Shown in pieces: positions 1-9,448 of a stretch of DNA of 64,000 nt; within the stretch, counting starts at the first letter, position 1, and every line of letters starts with the position of its first letter. The stretch is from Occallatibacter savannae. Lineage in GTDB: Bacteria; Acidobacteriota; Terriglobia; Terriglobales; Acidobacteriaceae. The translations under genes and the position numbers were made by a program. Below the pieces are notes generated by a model. That model did not search any database and was not told the DNA's origin. It saw only the letters and a list, made by a program, of their open reading frames with translations. Location: positions 434,001 to 498,000 of the forward strand of contig NZ_QFFY01000001.1 of the NCBI RefSeq assembly GCF_003131205.1. Direction: 5' to 3'.

Positions 1-505
1 CGCCCGAACCTCCGAAGATACCGACGCGCTGTCCTCGACCCACTGTCAGCAAGGCGTCAATCGTTCGCACACCTGTTCCCAGGGGCGTTCGAATCGGCAT
101 TCGCTCCAGTGGATTGCATGGTGCGGTGTTAAGGGCGCACCGCACGGTTGGGCAGGCGACCTTACCGCCTTTGAGTGGCAATCCTTGAGCATCCAAAACT
201 CTTCCGATCACCCCATCGCCAACAGCGATATGAGGCCGTTCTCCCAAGGCCGTCAGCCGGTCTCCAAATCTGACCCCGTCGGCTTTCACGAGTGGCATGG
301 AAAGCACGTTCGTACCGCGGAACCCAATCACTTCTGCCGCGTGACTTAGCCCGTGCGAATCCTCTATTTCACAACAATCCCCAACCCCTGCTACCGGCCC
401 CGCGGATTCGATCGTCAGTCCCAGCGACTGGACGATCCTTCCGCGCCATCGCCAGGGCTGGCTCCGAGCCAGAACATCGTGGTACCGGCTTAACCATTCG
501 CTCAT
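1..505 (-). CDS. fliI: Flagellum-specific ATPase FliI, N-terminal part (truncated by window edge)
   Basis: Reverse-strand reading starts MSEWLSRYHDVL at 505 and continues to ...GVRTIDALLTVGRGQRVGIFGGSG, a FliI/F1-ATPase-type Walker A approach; ATGA overlap with the upstream fliH stop at 502. Confidence 0.88.
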   Translation of the reverse strand, partial: MSEWLSRYHDVLARSQPWRWRGRIVQSLGLTIESAGPVAGVGDCCEIEDSHGLSHAAEVIGFRGTNVLSMPLVKADGVRFGDRLTALGERPHIAVGDGVIGRVLDAQGLPLKGGKVACPTVRCALNTAPCNPLERMPIRTPLGTGVRTIDALLTVGRGQRVGIFGGSG

Positions 506-1245
506 GCGTTCGCGTCGCCTGTCTGCGTTTCAGAAGGACCGCGCCCCTCCAGCGGTGATTCTGCATCCTGCCGAATGAGAATTCTTTCGATCTCGCGCAG
601 CTGGCTCGTGATGCTGAGATCTACGGAGCCACAGTTCGTTTCGAGTTCACATTCGCCTGCACAGAGCTCTTCATCCAGGATGATCTCCGGTTTTACCTTC
701 AAGCTGGGGAGGTGCTCAAATGTCTGTTGCCAAAGATCGCCGTCCACTTTGGGTACACGCAATCGAACGGTCGCATGATCCGCAAGTTGCCCTAGAGCGG
801 CTCGAATAGAATTCGTCAACACCAGAGGATCAACTACAACTTCGTGCCGTACGATCCGCTCAGCAATGCGAAGAGCCAGTTCAACAATCTCCGGCTCGAG
901 CTCCTGCATCAACTTCTTGCGCTCAAGGGCGATCCTGTCACACATCGATGCGACCTGTTCAGTCCTTCGCCTCTCAATCTGATCCAGCCTTATCGATTGC
1001 CGGTGCTGCTCAATTCGGCGACCTTCCTCAATTCCTTCTCTTCTTCCCCTGTCGAACGCCTCGGACAGCGTTTCTGGGTGCGAACTACCTGAAGGTGAAC
1101 TCTCATTCTCGTAAGACTCCACAGCAGCCGTGGCTGCCAGATCCATCGAGAGCACGTTCTGCCACATGGAGGCGCTCGCGTGTTCACCCGCAGTCGGATA
1201 TCTGTAGTCTTCGACTCTTTTCCATGCATTCCCTGGCAAATCCAA
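502..1245 (-). CDS. fliH: Flagellar assembly protein FliH
   Basis: 247 aa; C-terminal FliH/V-ATPase-E-like region (ALRIAERIVRHEVVVDPLVLTNSIRAAL); lies between fliG and fliI. Confidence 0.85.
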   Translation of the reverse strand: MDLPGNAWKRVEDYRYPTAGEHASASMWQNVLSMDLAATAAVESYENESSPSGSSHPETLSEAFDRGRREGIEEGRRIEQHRQSIRLDQIERRRTEQVASMCDRIALERKKLMQELEPEIVELALRIAERIVRHEVVVDPLVLTNSIRAALGQLADHATVRLRVPKVDGDLWQQTFEHLPSLKVKPEIILDEELCAGECELETNCGSVDLSITSQLREIERILIRQDAESPLEGRGPSETQTGDANA

Positions 1246-1264
1246 TCTCCCACCAGAGCACTTT

Positions 1265-2314
1265 TTAGGCCAGCATCTCGTCTCCCGTTTCCAGCTTCAA
1301 AACCACTTTCCCCTCCGCCTCAAGCCGTCGAGCGAAGTTCAGAATCTCCTGCTGCGCCTGTGCAACTTCCCTCGAACGTACTGGACCGAGGACCTCCATG
1401 TCCTCCCGCATCATCTCTGAGGCCCGAGCACTCATGGCCTTGAAGATCGCCGCTCGCAGATCATCCTTCGCGCCGCGAAGAGCCATAGCAAGTACTTTCT
1501 TATCTACGCCGGACACAACTTCGCGAATGGTTGCGGGGGGAACGGTTACAAGGTCCTCAAATGTGAACATTAGGTTTCGAATGCTTAGCGCCAGTTCCGG
1601 CTGCGACTCCTCGATTGATTCAAGAATCCGCTTCGCCTCCTCTGCATTCAACCGATTCATCAGATCCGCAACGGCTTTGAACCCCGAATAGCTTCGCCTT
1701 TGCGTATCGCCTACCTTCTCAAGCCGCCGATGCAGCGTCTGTGCAACCTTCTGAGCCATCTCTGGCGAAAACTGCCTCATCTCCGCCAAACGCTGGATCG
1801 ACACTACCCGATGCTCCTCGGTTAAATTGCTGAGCACGAGAGAGGCCTGTTTAGGATCGAGGTGGGCAAGAACCAACGCGATGGTCTGCGGATGCTCCGC
1901 GTCAAGAAGCTTTCCGAGCTGTTGTGGATCTGTGCGTTGAAGCTGAGCAAGATTGCCTTGCTCCATCTCCTGCGCACGCCGAATCTGAAGCATTAAGTCC
2001 TCTGCGCGCTGTTTCCCGAAGGCCTCCGCAAGCAGTCGGCTCGCAAAGTCGACCCCGCCGTGGACGATGTACCCCTGCGTCTCCAGCAATCCCCAGAACT
2101 CTTCCAGCACAGCAGACGTGATCTCCGGAGATACACCGCGAAGATTGGCGAATTCACCCGTGAGGCGTTCGACGTCCGGCTCAGGGAGACTACGAAGAAT
2201 CTCCTTGGCCAGAACCTCTCCTACCGCCATCAGCAGAACAGCGGCTTTTCGAGCACCAGATAGATGCGCGAGTTCGCTACGCTGCTCATTCGGGGTACCC
2301 ATACTTTCCTTCAA
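1265..2314 (-). CDS. fliG: Flagellar motor switch protein FliG
   Basis: 349 aa; FliG motifs KAAVLLMAVGE..., EHPQTIALVLAHL, MFTFEDLV. Confidence 0.95.
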   Translation of the reverse strand: MKESMGTPNEQRSELAHLSGARKAAVLLMAVGEVLAKEILRSLPEPDVERLTGEFANLRGVSPEITSAVLEEFWGLLETQGYIVHGGVDFASRLLAEAFGKQRAEDLMLQIRRAQEMEQGNLAQLQRTDPQQLGKLLDAEHPQTIALVLAHLDPKQASLVLSNLTEEHRVVSIQRLAEMRQFSPEMAQKVAQTLHRRLEKVGDTQRRSYSGFKAVADLMNRLNAEEAKRILESIEESQPELALSIRNLMFTFEDLVTVPPATIREVVSGVDKKVLAMALRGAKDDLRAAIFKAMSARASEMMREDMEVLGPVRSREVAQAQQEILNFARRLEAEGKVVLKLETGDEMLA

Positions 2315-2372
2315 ACGACTTGCCGAGGGTCGGTTAATCCGGTAGTCGTTGCCTTTTTCTTTCCCTATCTAC

Positions 2373-3980
2373 TCAATCGGAGTGAATCCAGCTTTGCAGA
2401 AGCCGCGATGTTTGTGTCGGCTCGTTTCTGATCTGACCAGTCACTTTGTCGAAGATCTCCTGCGCACGCAATCGCTCGGGGTCCGGCGCTCCAGTCTGCA
2501 ATCCCTGCTGGTGACCTTCGGTAGCGATCGGGGTCTTGTCTATCCCGACGGGGTTCCTAAGCGTTGTCAACTGCCTCAGCCCCGGACGTATACCGAAGAC
2601 GAGCAGTGCAACAGTTGCAAGCAGCAGGCAGACATACTTCACCACCTCAGGTTGTCTGCGAAGATTGGCAAGAATCTCAATGGGAGTTGATTGGCCGGTA
2701 CGGACGATGTTCTCCTCGAACTGCATGTTCTGGACCGTCAGCAAGTCTCCTCTTGCGTTGTCAAACCCCACCGCTGCCTGCGCGAGGACAGTGAGATTGT
2801 GCAGTTCTTCAGCTGAACGTGATGACCACTGAGCTGACCGGCTTTTGGTCGGTCCTGCGACCATACGATCGTTGACCACAACCGCGACTGTAATTCTCCG
2901 CACTTTGCCCGGACTGTCGACCCTGTGTCGAACAGTTTTCGATACGCCGTATGTTCCTGATTCCGTTCTCGAAGTCTGTGGAGTACTTGTCTGTTTCGGA
3001 AAGACCGGCACAGGTGTTGAGTTTGGTGCGTTGGACGCTGTACCGGGAACTCCCGAAGCAATGACCGCTCCTTCTGACGTCTGCTCAGTGCGCTCCATGC
3101 TAAGGGTGGCCGATTCTGTCGGATCATAGCTCTCGCTCGTCTCCTCCATCGACTCCTGATCGTAGTCAATGCTTGCCGATGCGCGTACGTTGCCTTGCCC
3201 TGTGATGGGCTCCAGTGTCGCAAGTACCTTCTGTTCAAGCGCCTGTTCTGCGCCTAGTCTGAGCGACTCCGCAGTTTTCGGCCCTAGCGGCTGCCGGCCT
3301 GCCGCATCCACCAGCACGACACGATCTGGCGACAGGCCATCAACCGCGGATGACAGAAGATTCCGGATTGAATCTGCCTCGCCCTCGGCCAGGGATGCGT
3401 GCCGAAGCTTCAGAACCACGGATGCCTTGGCAGGCCTTTGCTCATCCCGGAAGAGAGACTCGTGAGGCATGACGAGATGCACTCTCGCTAATTCGATGTC
3501 GGCTAGAGATGAAACGGTGTGTTCGAGTTCCCCCTCAAGCGCACGCTGATAGTTGACCTGCTCATCGAACTCCGAGCCCATCCAGTTTGGCTTGTCAAAC
3601 AGTTCGAACCCCATGCGACCCGTCCTTAGTGCCTTTCCAGATGTCGCGAGTCTTGCTTTATCCAGTTGTGCTGAGGGTACCCGCAGGGCAAGCCCGTCGT
3701 TGGAGAGTTCATAAGGGATCTGAGCCTGGGTGAGTGTCATACCGACCTGACGAGCGTCTTCTGCGTCGAGCCCCGAGTACAGCGTCTTCCACTCTGTTCG
3801 AAATCCGAGCCAGGCTAAGAGCGAAACTAGAACAGTTGCGGAAGACAGGGTTAAAGCTGTCCATCGGCGCTTGGATGCCGGCATCGCCAGCCATGTACTT
3901 TGAAGTCGCGACCATAGCCCCCTACTGGCATCACCGCCAGGAGGCACTCGCTTCTCGAGTTGAATCGCCTGAGAGGCCAT
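2373..3980 (-). CDS. fliF: Flagellar M-ring protein FliF
   Basis: 535 aa; TLYSGLDAEDARQV, ASVVLKLRHASL, KTVRHRVDSPGKVRRITVAVVVND; two TM segments. Confidence 0.95.
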   Translation of the reverse strand: MASQAIQLEKRVPPGGDASRGLWSRLQSTWLAMPASKRRWTALTLSSATVLVSLLAWLGFRTEWKTLYSGLDAEDARQVGMTLTQAQIPYELSNDGLALRVPSAQLDKARLATSGKALRTGRMGFELFDKPNWMGSEFDEQVNYQRALEGELEHTVSSLADIELARVHLVMPHESLFRDEQRPAKASVVLKLRHASLAEGEADSIRNLLSSAVDGLSPDRVVLVDAAGRQPLGPKTAESLRLGAEQALEQKVLATLEPITGQGNVRASASIDYDQESMEETSESYDPTESATLSMERTEQTSEGAVIASGVPGTASNAPNSTPVPVFPKQTSTPQTSRTESGTYGVSKTVRHRVDSPGKVRRITVAVVVNDRMVAGPTKSRSAQWSSRSAEELHNLTVLAQAAVGFDNARGDLLTVQNMQFEENIVRTGQSTPIEILANLRRQPEVVKYVCLLLATVALLVFGIRPGLRQLTTLRNPVGIDKTPIATEGHQQGLQTGAPDPERLRAQEIFDKVTGQIRNEPTQTSRLLQSWIHSD

Positions 3981-4062
3981 AGTCTCGCCCGTTGAAATCC
4001 GTCAAGTATTTCGCCGCCCCTTGCTCCCATTCGTCGCAATCAGCGAAATGGCTTTTCTCACT

Positions 4063-4392
4063 TCAGAACTGCATGCTCATGATGCTCTGATAGGACTGGA
4101 CTGCTTTGTTGCGCATCGACAGCGTAAGCTCAAACGCCGCATTCGCCTTCTCAGCAGCGATCAATGCCTGGTGCACATCCACACCGGTTCCTTTCATCAA
4201 CCCTTCCACTGCGGTCCGCGCCTGTCCTTCGAGTCGCTCGACACTTCCGATTGACTCGCGCAAAAGGCCCCCAAACTCATCGCCGTGGAGATGCTCTGTT
4301 TTCTTGGACTGCTTCAACTGGATCAATGAGGCTCGTTCCAGCCCGACAGATCCAGCAAATTCTGCAGTTGTGACCGATAAACCGGACATCAT
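4063..4392 (-). CDS. fliE: Flagellar hook-basal body protein FliE
   Basis: 109 aa; C-terminal ...GTGVDVHQALIAAEKANAAFELTLSMRNKAVQSYQSIMSMQF typical of FliE. Confidence 0.93.
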   Translation of the reverse strand: MMSGLSVTTAEFAGSVGLERASLIQLKQSKKTEHLHGDEFGGLLRESIGSVERLEGQARTAVEGLMKGTGVDVHQALIAAEKANAAFELTLSMRNKAVQSYQSIMSMQF

Positions 4393-4411
4393 TCCGTATT
4401 TGCCTTTCCTC

Positions 4412-4873
4412 TCAAGATCTGGCGATCTCCAGCGCTGAAGTGATCATGCTCTTCTCGGCCTGCACTGCCGAACTGTTCAGCCCGTAAGCGCGGCTTGCAC
4501 CCATCAGATCGACCATTTCGGTGAGCGGGTTGATGTCGGGATATGCGACATACCCGTCCGGACCTGCGTCAGGATGCCCGGGATCATAGCGCTTCAAAGG
4601 AGCCGACTTATCTTCCAAGACGGTCTCGATGTGAACTCCGCCGGCCGGCTCTCCATCGGAGAAGAGCAGCCCAGATCGCGCTTTCTGCATTCTGTCGCCA
4701 AACTCCAAGGGCGCTGGGTTCTCTGCGAAGACGAGATGGCGCCGCCTGTAGGGTCCGCCTGCTTCGGTCCGCGTGGTCTCTGCGTTCGCCATATTGGCTG
4801 CGACGACTTCTGCCCTGATTCGTTCGGCTCGCATTGCTGATCCAGATGCTTCCATAATTCCAAAGAGATTCAT
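4412..4873 (-). CDS. flgC: Flagellar basal-body rod protein FlgC
   Basis: 153 aa; N-terminal rod motif and YVAYPDINPLTEMVDLMGASRAYGLNSSAVQAEKSMITSALEIAR. Confidence 0.95.
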   Translation of the reverse strand: MNLFGIMEASGSAMRAERIRAEVVAANMANAETTRTEAGGPYRRRHLVFAENPAPLEFGDRMQKARSGLLFSDGEPAGGVHIETVLEDKSAPLKRYDPGHPDAGPDGYVAYPDINPLTEMVDLMGASRAYGLNSSAVQAEKSMITSALEIARS

Positions 4874-4899
4874 CGTGCCTCTCCGTCCTTTCGCAGGAA

Positions 4900-5256
4900 C
4901 TACCTGTCTGCGTGAATAGCATCCATCATTCTCTGGTTTTCGAGCCTCAGGAGACTTATGCCGGTTCGGAACTTCAGCTGCGCGACTGCGAGCTTCATGC
5001 TTTCCCGGTCGACCGAAACGTTGTTGCCATCGGGCCGGGAGATCAGTCCTTCAACGTCATGCACCCTCGGAGGATGAGATCGTCCGTTCTCAATCGTCTC
5101 GAAAGCCTTCGCTATTTCCGCCTCAAAATCGAATCCACGCGCGCGGAACCCCGGAGTATCTACATTTGCCATGTTGAAGGCGGATACCTTCGCCTCGCTC
5201 GCGGACAGATCCAGATACCGCGACAACTGCTCACCCAACTTGGTCTCGATTCGCAT
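4900..5256 (-). CDS. flgB: Flagellar basal-body rod protein FlgB
   Basis: 118 aa; FNMANVDTPGFRARGFDFE...NNVSVDRESMKLAVAQLKFRTG. Confidence 0.93.
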   Translation of the reverse strand: MRIETKLGEQLSRYLDLSASEAKVSAFNMANVDTPGFRARGFDFEAEIAKAFETIENGRSHPPRVHDVEGLISRPDGNNVSVDRESMKLAVAQLKFRTGISLLRLENQRMMDAIHADR

Positions 5257-5301
5257 GCGGGACTCCTCCTTGTCGTTGTTGACGCCAGTCGACTCGCAGA
5301 G

Positions 5302-6642
5302 CTAATCAGCTTCATCCCCAAAATCAATCTCCGAGACGCTCAGAACGGGCTCATCTCCCGCCAAAATGCTTGCGCGTTCCAGCACGTGCTGAAGTTCACG
5401 AACGTTTCCCGGCCATGGATATGCGCACAGCAGGTTCATAGCTTTGTCGTCCAGCCGCTTGACCGGCTTTGCCCGTCCCATTCTTTCCATAAAGTGGTGC
5501 ACTAGCACCGGAATGTCATCGACCCTCTCTGACAATGCCGGTGTCCGGATTAGAAATACTGCAAGGCGAAAATATAGGTCCGAACGAAAACCTCCAGACT
5601 TCGACGATTGCCGCAGGCGCTGGTGAGTTGCCGAAATGATTCGCACATCTACCTTCACGTTCTCGTTATCTCCGACCCGTTGCAATTCTCCGCTCTCAAC
5701 GAAGCGAAGCAGCTTGGCTTGAAGACTGAGCGGCATCTCACCGATCTCATCAAGAAAGAGCGTTCCTCCGTTTGCCGCTTCGATGCGCCCGGTACGTCCT
5801 TGCAGTGCACCTGTGAATGCCCCTCGTGTGTGTCCGAAGAGTTCCGCTTCCAGAAGCGCCTCAGGGATCGCGGCGCAATTGATCGCAACGAACGGCTTGT
5901 GACAGCGTGAGGACATACGATGCAGGGCCGCGGCAACTACTTCCTTTCCTGAACCTGTTGGGCCCTCGATCAATACCGGTGTACTGAGAGGTGCAACTCG
6001 CCGGATACGGCGGCTGACTTCGAGCATGACTGCCGACTCGCCGACCAGGCCCGGAATGCGCCCCTCCGTGGGACTTCCGGAGGGCGAACACGACTGAGAT
6101 CTTTGACATGTTGAGGCTGCATCAGAGACTCGAAGTAAGTGCCTCCTGCCTTTGTTCTCGAGCGAAGCGGGCAATATTGAACTCGGCGAGCCGTTCTGTT
6201 CTGAAATGCTGTCTCCCATAGGAGGCGCCGCATTCCAGACCGCAGTGTCGGTCCGCTCCGCGCGGTTCAGTGCATACAGGATTTCTTGTCGGAATGGGCT
6301 CGGAGTAGCGTCCTTGAGCGGGCCGTCGTCGTTCGTAATGATATCCACCCCCGGAAAAGAGACATGAAACTCACGCAGGAATTCCTTAATATCCAGATCC
6401 GGAAGCCACGAGTCCACGATGATGGTTTGGGGCTGACAATCCATGGCTTCGCCCCACGCCTGAGCTCCGCCGTTTGCTTCCCGGACGCTCCATCGGAGCC
6501 CGGTCAAGGCGGCGCTTACAGACTTCCGGAAGCAGCCGTCTGCGCTGGCAACCAGCGCGGTGCGCTGCTTCACCGAAGGTTTTGTTGCGGAATGAATCAC
6601 CGTAGCCATTTCTCTTCTCCGTTCATCCTCGACGTTCCTCAA
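5302..6642 (-). CDS. Sigma-54-dependent transcriptional activator (flagellar regulator type), AAA+ domain, no C-terminal HTH
   Basis: [15 protein letters not shown] Walker A, GAFTGA loop ([12 protein letters not shown]), [14 protein letters not shown] Walker B; ends ...[12 protein letters not shown] directly after the AAA+ lid. Confidence 0.9.
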   Translation of the reverse strand: MRNVEDERRREMATVIHSATKPSVKQRTALVASADGCFRKSVSAALTGLRWSVREANGGAQAWGEAMDCQPQTIIVDSWLPDLDIKEFLREFHVSFPGVDIITNDDGPLKDATPSPFRQEILYALNRAERTDTAVWNAAPPMGDSISEQNGSPSSILPASLENKGRRHLLRVSDAASTCQRSQSCSPSGSPTEGRIPGLVGESAVMLEVSRRIRRVAPLSTPVLIEGPTGSGKEVVAAALHRMSSRCHKPFVAINCAAIPEALLEAELFGHTRGAFTGALQGRTGRIEAANGGTLFLDEIGEMPLSLQAKLLRFVESGELQRVGDNENVKVDVRIISATHQRLRQSSKSGGFRSDLYFRLAVFLIRTPALSERVDDIPVLVHHFMERMGRAKPVKRLDDKAMNLLCAYPWPGNVRELQHVLERASILAGDEPVLSVSEIDFGDEAD

Positions 6643-7340
6643 TCGGCGGCTTGGAACCCTGCTTGAAGTCCTGACGAGCTGGTGATCATATAGCCTCTTC
6701 CATGAATGGTTCGAATGATGGAACCCGGAGGACGATCGTCAAGCTTGCGCCGCAGATAGTTCACATACACGTCAACGATATTTGTGGTCTGCGTCGTTTC
6801 TGACTTCCATATCCGCTGAAGAAGCTCTGAGCGTGACAGACATGCGCCACGATTGAGCATTAGTTGTTCCAGCAGCGCGAACTCTTTGTTGGTCAGTTCC
6901 ACCGCGTTTCCGCCGCGCTTCACTGCTCGGCTCATCCGGTCCACTTCCAAATCCTCGATCTTCAGCAACGCGTTGACAGAGGTCCTTCGCCGGAGCAGCG
7001 CACCGCAGCGTGCACGAAGTTCCACCATACTGAACGGTTTCTGCAGGAGATCGTCTGCTCCGTGCTCGATGCATCGAACTCGGCTCTGAAGATCCGTCCG
7101 GCCGGTCAGAACCAGGATCGGCCTGTCCGCATTTAGCTGACGCATCTCATCCAATGCGCTCTCTCCGTCCTTCTTGGGAAGGTTGAGATCAAGGATCGTC
7201 AGATCCGGAACCTCGTCTCGGAACACCTCTACGGCTTTCACCCCGTCTGAGACGACCCGGACGCGACAACCGTCCGCCTCAAATGCGCGCCCTAGGAACA
7301 ATGCAAGTGCAGGGTCATCTTCAGCGATTAGCAGTGTCAT
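6639..7340 (-). CDS. OmpR-family response regulator (receiver + winged helix)
   Basis: MTLLIAEDDPALALFLG..., TILDLNLPKKDGE, VLTGR, KPFS; C-terminal NIVDVYVNYLRRKLDD...IRTIHGRGYMI. Confidence 0.93.
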   Translation of the reverse strand: MTLLIAEDDPALALFLGRAFEADGCRVRVVSDGVKAVEVFRDEVPDLTILDLNLPKKDGESALDEMRQLNADRPILVLTGRTDLQSRVRCIEHGADDLLQKPFSMVELRARCGALLRRRTSVNALLKIEDLEVDRMSRAVKRGGNAVELTNKEFALLEQLMLNRGACLSRSELLQRIWKSETTQTTNIVDVYVNYLRRKLDDRPPGSIIRTIHGRGYMITSSSGLQAGFQAAD

Positions 7341-7393
7341 TCCGGCGCATCCCTTGGCTGTGTAGCCGATGAGTTCGAAGTGCGAAGTGCCGG

Positions 7394-7409
7394 GTTAGAT
7401 TGATCTAAC
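7394..7409. promoter_or_regulatory. Perfect inverted repeat GTTAGAT-TG-ATCTAAC upstream of the response regulator gene
   Basis: 7-bp arms and 2-nt centre, about 54 bp upstream of the start at 7340. Confidence 0.4.
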
Positions 7410-7597
7410 GCGGCGTCACCTCTCAACAATCGCGCCAAGTGAATAGGAATTCAATGCAAAGGAATGCGGAAGACGAAGTCGGATTTCAAGGTGGGTCTGC
7501 TCGAACCCAGGTTCCAAAATGGAGCCGATCGGGTCTGAATAGTGATGGTCAACACATCTTAGTCGTTCTGTTTACGGTACCGGCGGCTATCCTTCCT

Positions 7598-8650
7598 TCA
7601 AGCGCTCTTATCGAGCTCCCGCGCTCGTTCACGGCACATGTCTAAATCCGCTCGTTCAAGTACCGCATGGACATCGTCGCCGTCCTGATAACTGGCCACT
7701 CCAATGGACGCTTTAAGCGGAACATTCACATAGCCGGATCTGCCTGGAACATGATATTTCCTGCAGATTGTTGCTCTCAGCCGCTCCACCTTAGGCTTTA
7801 TCTCTTCCCCGACGTCGTCCAGAAGCAGCATGAATTCGTCATTGCCCCAACGCCCCACGACGTCTGTAAATCGACACGCTGAACGAAGTTCACGAGCAAA
7901 TTCCTTCAGCAGCAAGTCGCCAACAAGGTTGCCGTGGGCCTCCACCACTCTATGAAACTCGTCGATATCAATAAGTACGATTGAAAACAGAGCTTCCGAG
8001 TGAATCCGTTCCTGAATACGTCCCTCCACCCAATGGCGGCTCCCAATTCCAGTCAGCGCATCGCGCGATGAGATCCGCTCTGCGCTTTCCAGCCTTGTCT
8101 GGTAGGTCGATACCTCCGCCCGAAGATGATCGATCAAGGCTCTCCCTTCAGCATGAATCTTTTCAACCGCACCCTTCAGATCGCGCGCGCTTGCCTCCAG
8201 CGATACACGTATCCGACTCACGTCCTCCAGCCCTGCGATGGAGGTCAATTGCTTCGTGATACAGTCGATGCTCTGCGCGATCCGATCGTCCTTGTTCCCG
8301 AGTGACTCCACTGTGCGAGAGACCACAAGCAACATATCTCGGACGTCAGCGGCCTTTTCGTCGTAGTAACTCTCCACATCCTTTGACCACTTCTGGAGTA
8401 CCTCCCGGATTCCCATTTCTGCCACTCTAAGAAGAGGTTCTGAGGTCGGAGGTCGCAACATTTCCGCGAAGTGCATAATGCCCCGCTTGAGTTGCTGTTC
8501 CCGAGCGCGGCAGATGTTGCTCCCGGATTCGCACATCTGAGTGAGAGTTGCCAGGTATGCTTCGACCACTTCGGTACACGGAGAGCGATCAGTCGTATTC
8601 CCAGGCACTCGGCTGCTCGTTCCGTCCAGATACTGCTTCAGCGAGATCAT
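7598..8650 (-). CDS. GGDEF-domain protein (putative diguanylate cyclase, variant GNDEF active site)
   Basis: 350 aa; SSRDALTGIGSRHWVEGRI, RFTDVVGRWGNDEFMLLL, KASIGVASYQDGDDVHAVLERADLDM. Confidence 0.88.
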   Translation of the reverse strand: MISLKQYLDGTSSRVPGNTTDRSPCTEVVEAYLATLTQMCESGSNICRAREQQLKRGIMHFAEMLRPPTSEPLLRVAEMGIREVLQKWSKDVESYYDEKAADVRDMLLVVSRTVESLGNKDDRIAQSIDCITKQLTSIAGLEDVSRIRVSLEASARDLKGAVEKIHAEGRALIDHLRAEVSTYQTRLESAERISSRDALTGIGSRHWVEGRIQERIHSEALFSIVLIDIDEFHRVVEAHGNLVGDLLLKEFARELRSACRFTDVVGRWGNDEFMLLLDDVGEEIKPKVERLRATICRKYHVPGRSGYVNVPLKASIGVASYQDGDDVHAVLERADLDMCRERARELDKSA

Positions 8651-8755
8651 CTCGGCGCACTCATTCCTCAGGAGACTTCATCGGCACCGGATCGCCAGCC
8701 AATAGTTGGGCTAACTTCTTGAACACGGGGGAGAATGAAAGGCAAAAATAATCCC

Positions 8756-8783
8756 TTGCAATTCGCTTTTTCTTCGCTATAAT
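8756..8783 (+). promoter_or_regulatory. Sigma-70-type promoter of lexA (TTGCAA-16-TATAAT)
   Basis: TTGCAA at 8756-8761, 16-nt spacer, TATAAT at 8778-8783; only 6 nt separate TATAAT from the ATG at 8790. Confidence 0.65.
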
Positions 8784-8789
8784 CCGCCC

Positions 8790-9395
8790 ATGGCTGTCAC
8801 GCGAAGGCAAAAAGAAATCATCGACTTCCTTGAATCGTTCGTGTCTCGAAATGGCTATTCTCCGTCTTTCGAAGAGATTGCCCGTGCTATGGGCCTCAAG
8901 AGCCTTGCAACGGTGCACAAGCACGTGACCAACCTCGAGAAGAAGGGCCTACTTGATCGCGTTCACAACCGAAGCCGCTCTATCGATATTCTTCCCCCGG
9001 GCACGCGTACCCGTTCCAGTGATCGCTTGCCACTCGCGGGCCGTATCGCCGCAGGTCTTCCTGTTGAAACAGCAGAAAACAGTGAGACCATTTCGCTACG
9101 TGACGTGGTTGGAAACCGGGATGTTTTTGCCTTGGAAGTGAAGGGCGACTCGATGCGAGACGAGCACATCATCAACGGCGACTACGTGCTTGTGGAGCGG
9201 GCAAGAACCGCCCGTCAAGGCGAGATCGTGGTAGCGTTGGTACACGGCTCCGAAACCACGCTGAAACGTTTCTACTCGGAAGGCAACATGATACGTCTGC
9301 AGCCAGCAAACACCGAAATGGAGCCAATCTTTGTCCCCGCAGCCCACGTAGCTATCCAGGGCAGAGTCCTCGGGGTGCTTCGCAAGTATCGCTGA
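8790..9395 (+). CDS. lexA: LexA repressor
   Basis: 201 aa; HTH FEEIARAMGLKSLATVHKHVTNLEKKG, cleavage-site/S24 region LPLAGRIAAGLPVE, GDSMRDEHI, KRFY. Confidence 0.95.
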   Translation: MAVTRRQKEIIDFLESFVSRNGYSPSFEEIARAMGLKSLATVHKHVTNLEKKGLLDRVHNRSRSIDILPPGTRTRSSDRLPLAGRIAAGLPVETAENSETISLRDVVGNRDVFALEVKGDSMRDEHIINGDYVLVERARTARQGEIVVALVHGSETTLKRFYSEGNMIRLQPANTEMEPIFVPAAHVAIQGRVLGVLRKYR

Positions 9396-9399
9396 GCGC

Positions 9400-9430
9400 A
9401 AGAAAGCCCGGCATCTCGCCGGGCTTTCTT
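9400..9430. terminator. Bidirectional intrinsic terminator between convergent lexA and trx
   Basis: AAGAAAGCCCGGCATCTCGCCGGGCTTTCTT: GC-rich stem flanked by A/T tracts on both sides. Confidence 0.8.
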
Positions 9431-9448
9431 AACACCTTCTACAATGAC

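Noticed and set aside
7367-7374. Plus-strand GCCGATGA as a sigma-28 -10 element
   Set aside because: No matching -35 at N11 and no suitably placed plus-strand gene downstream.
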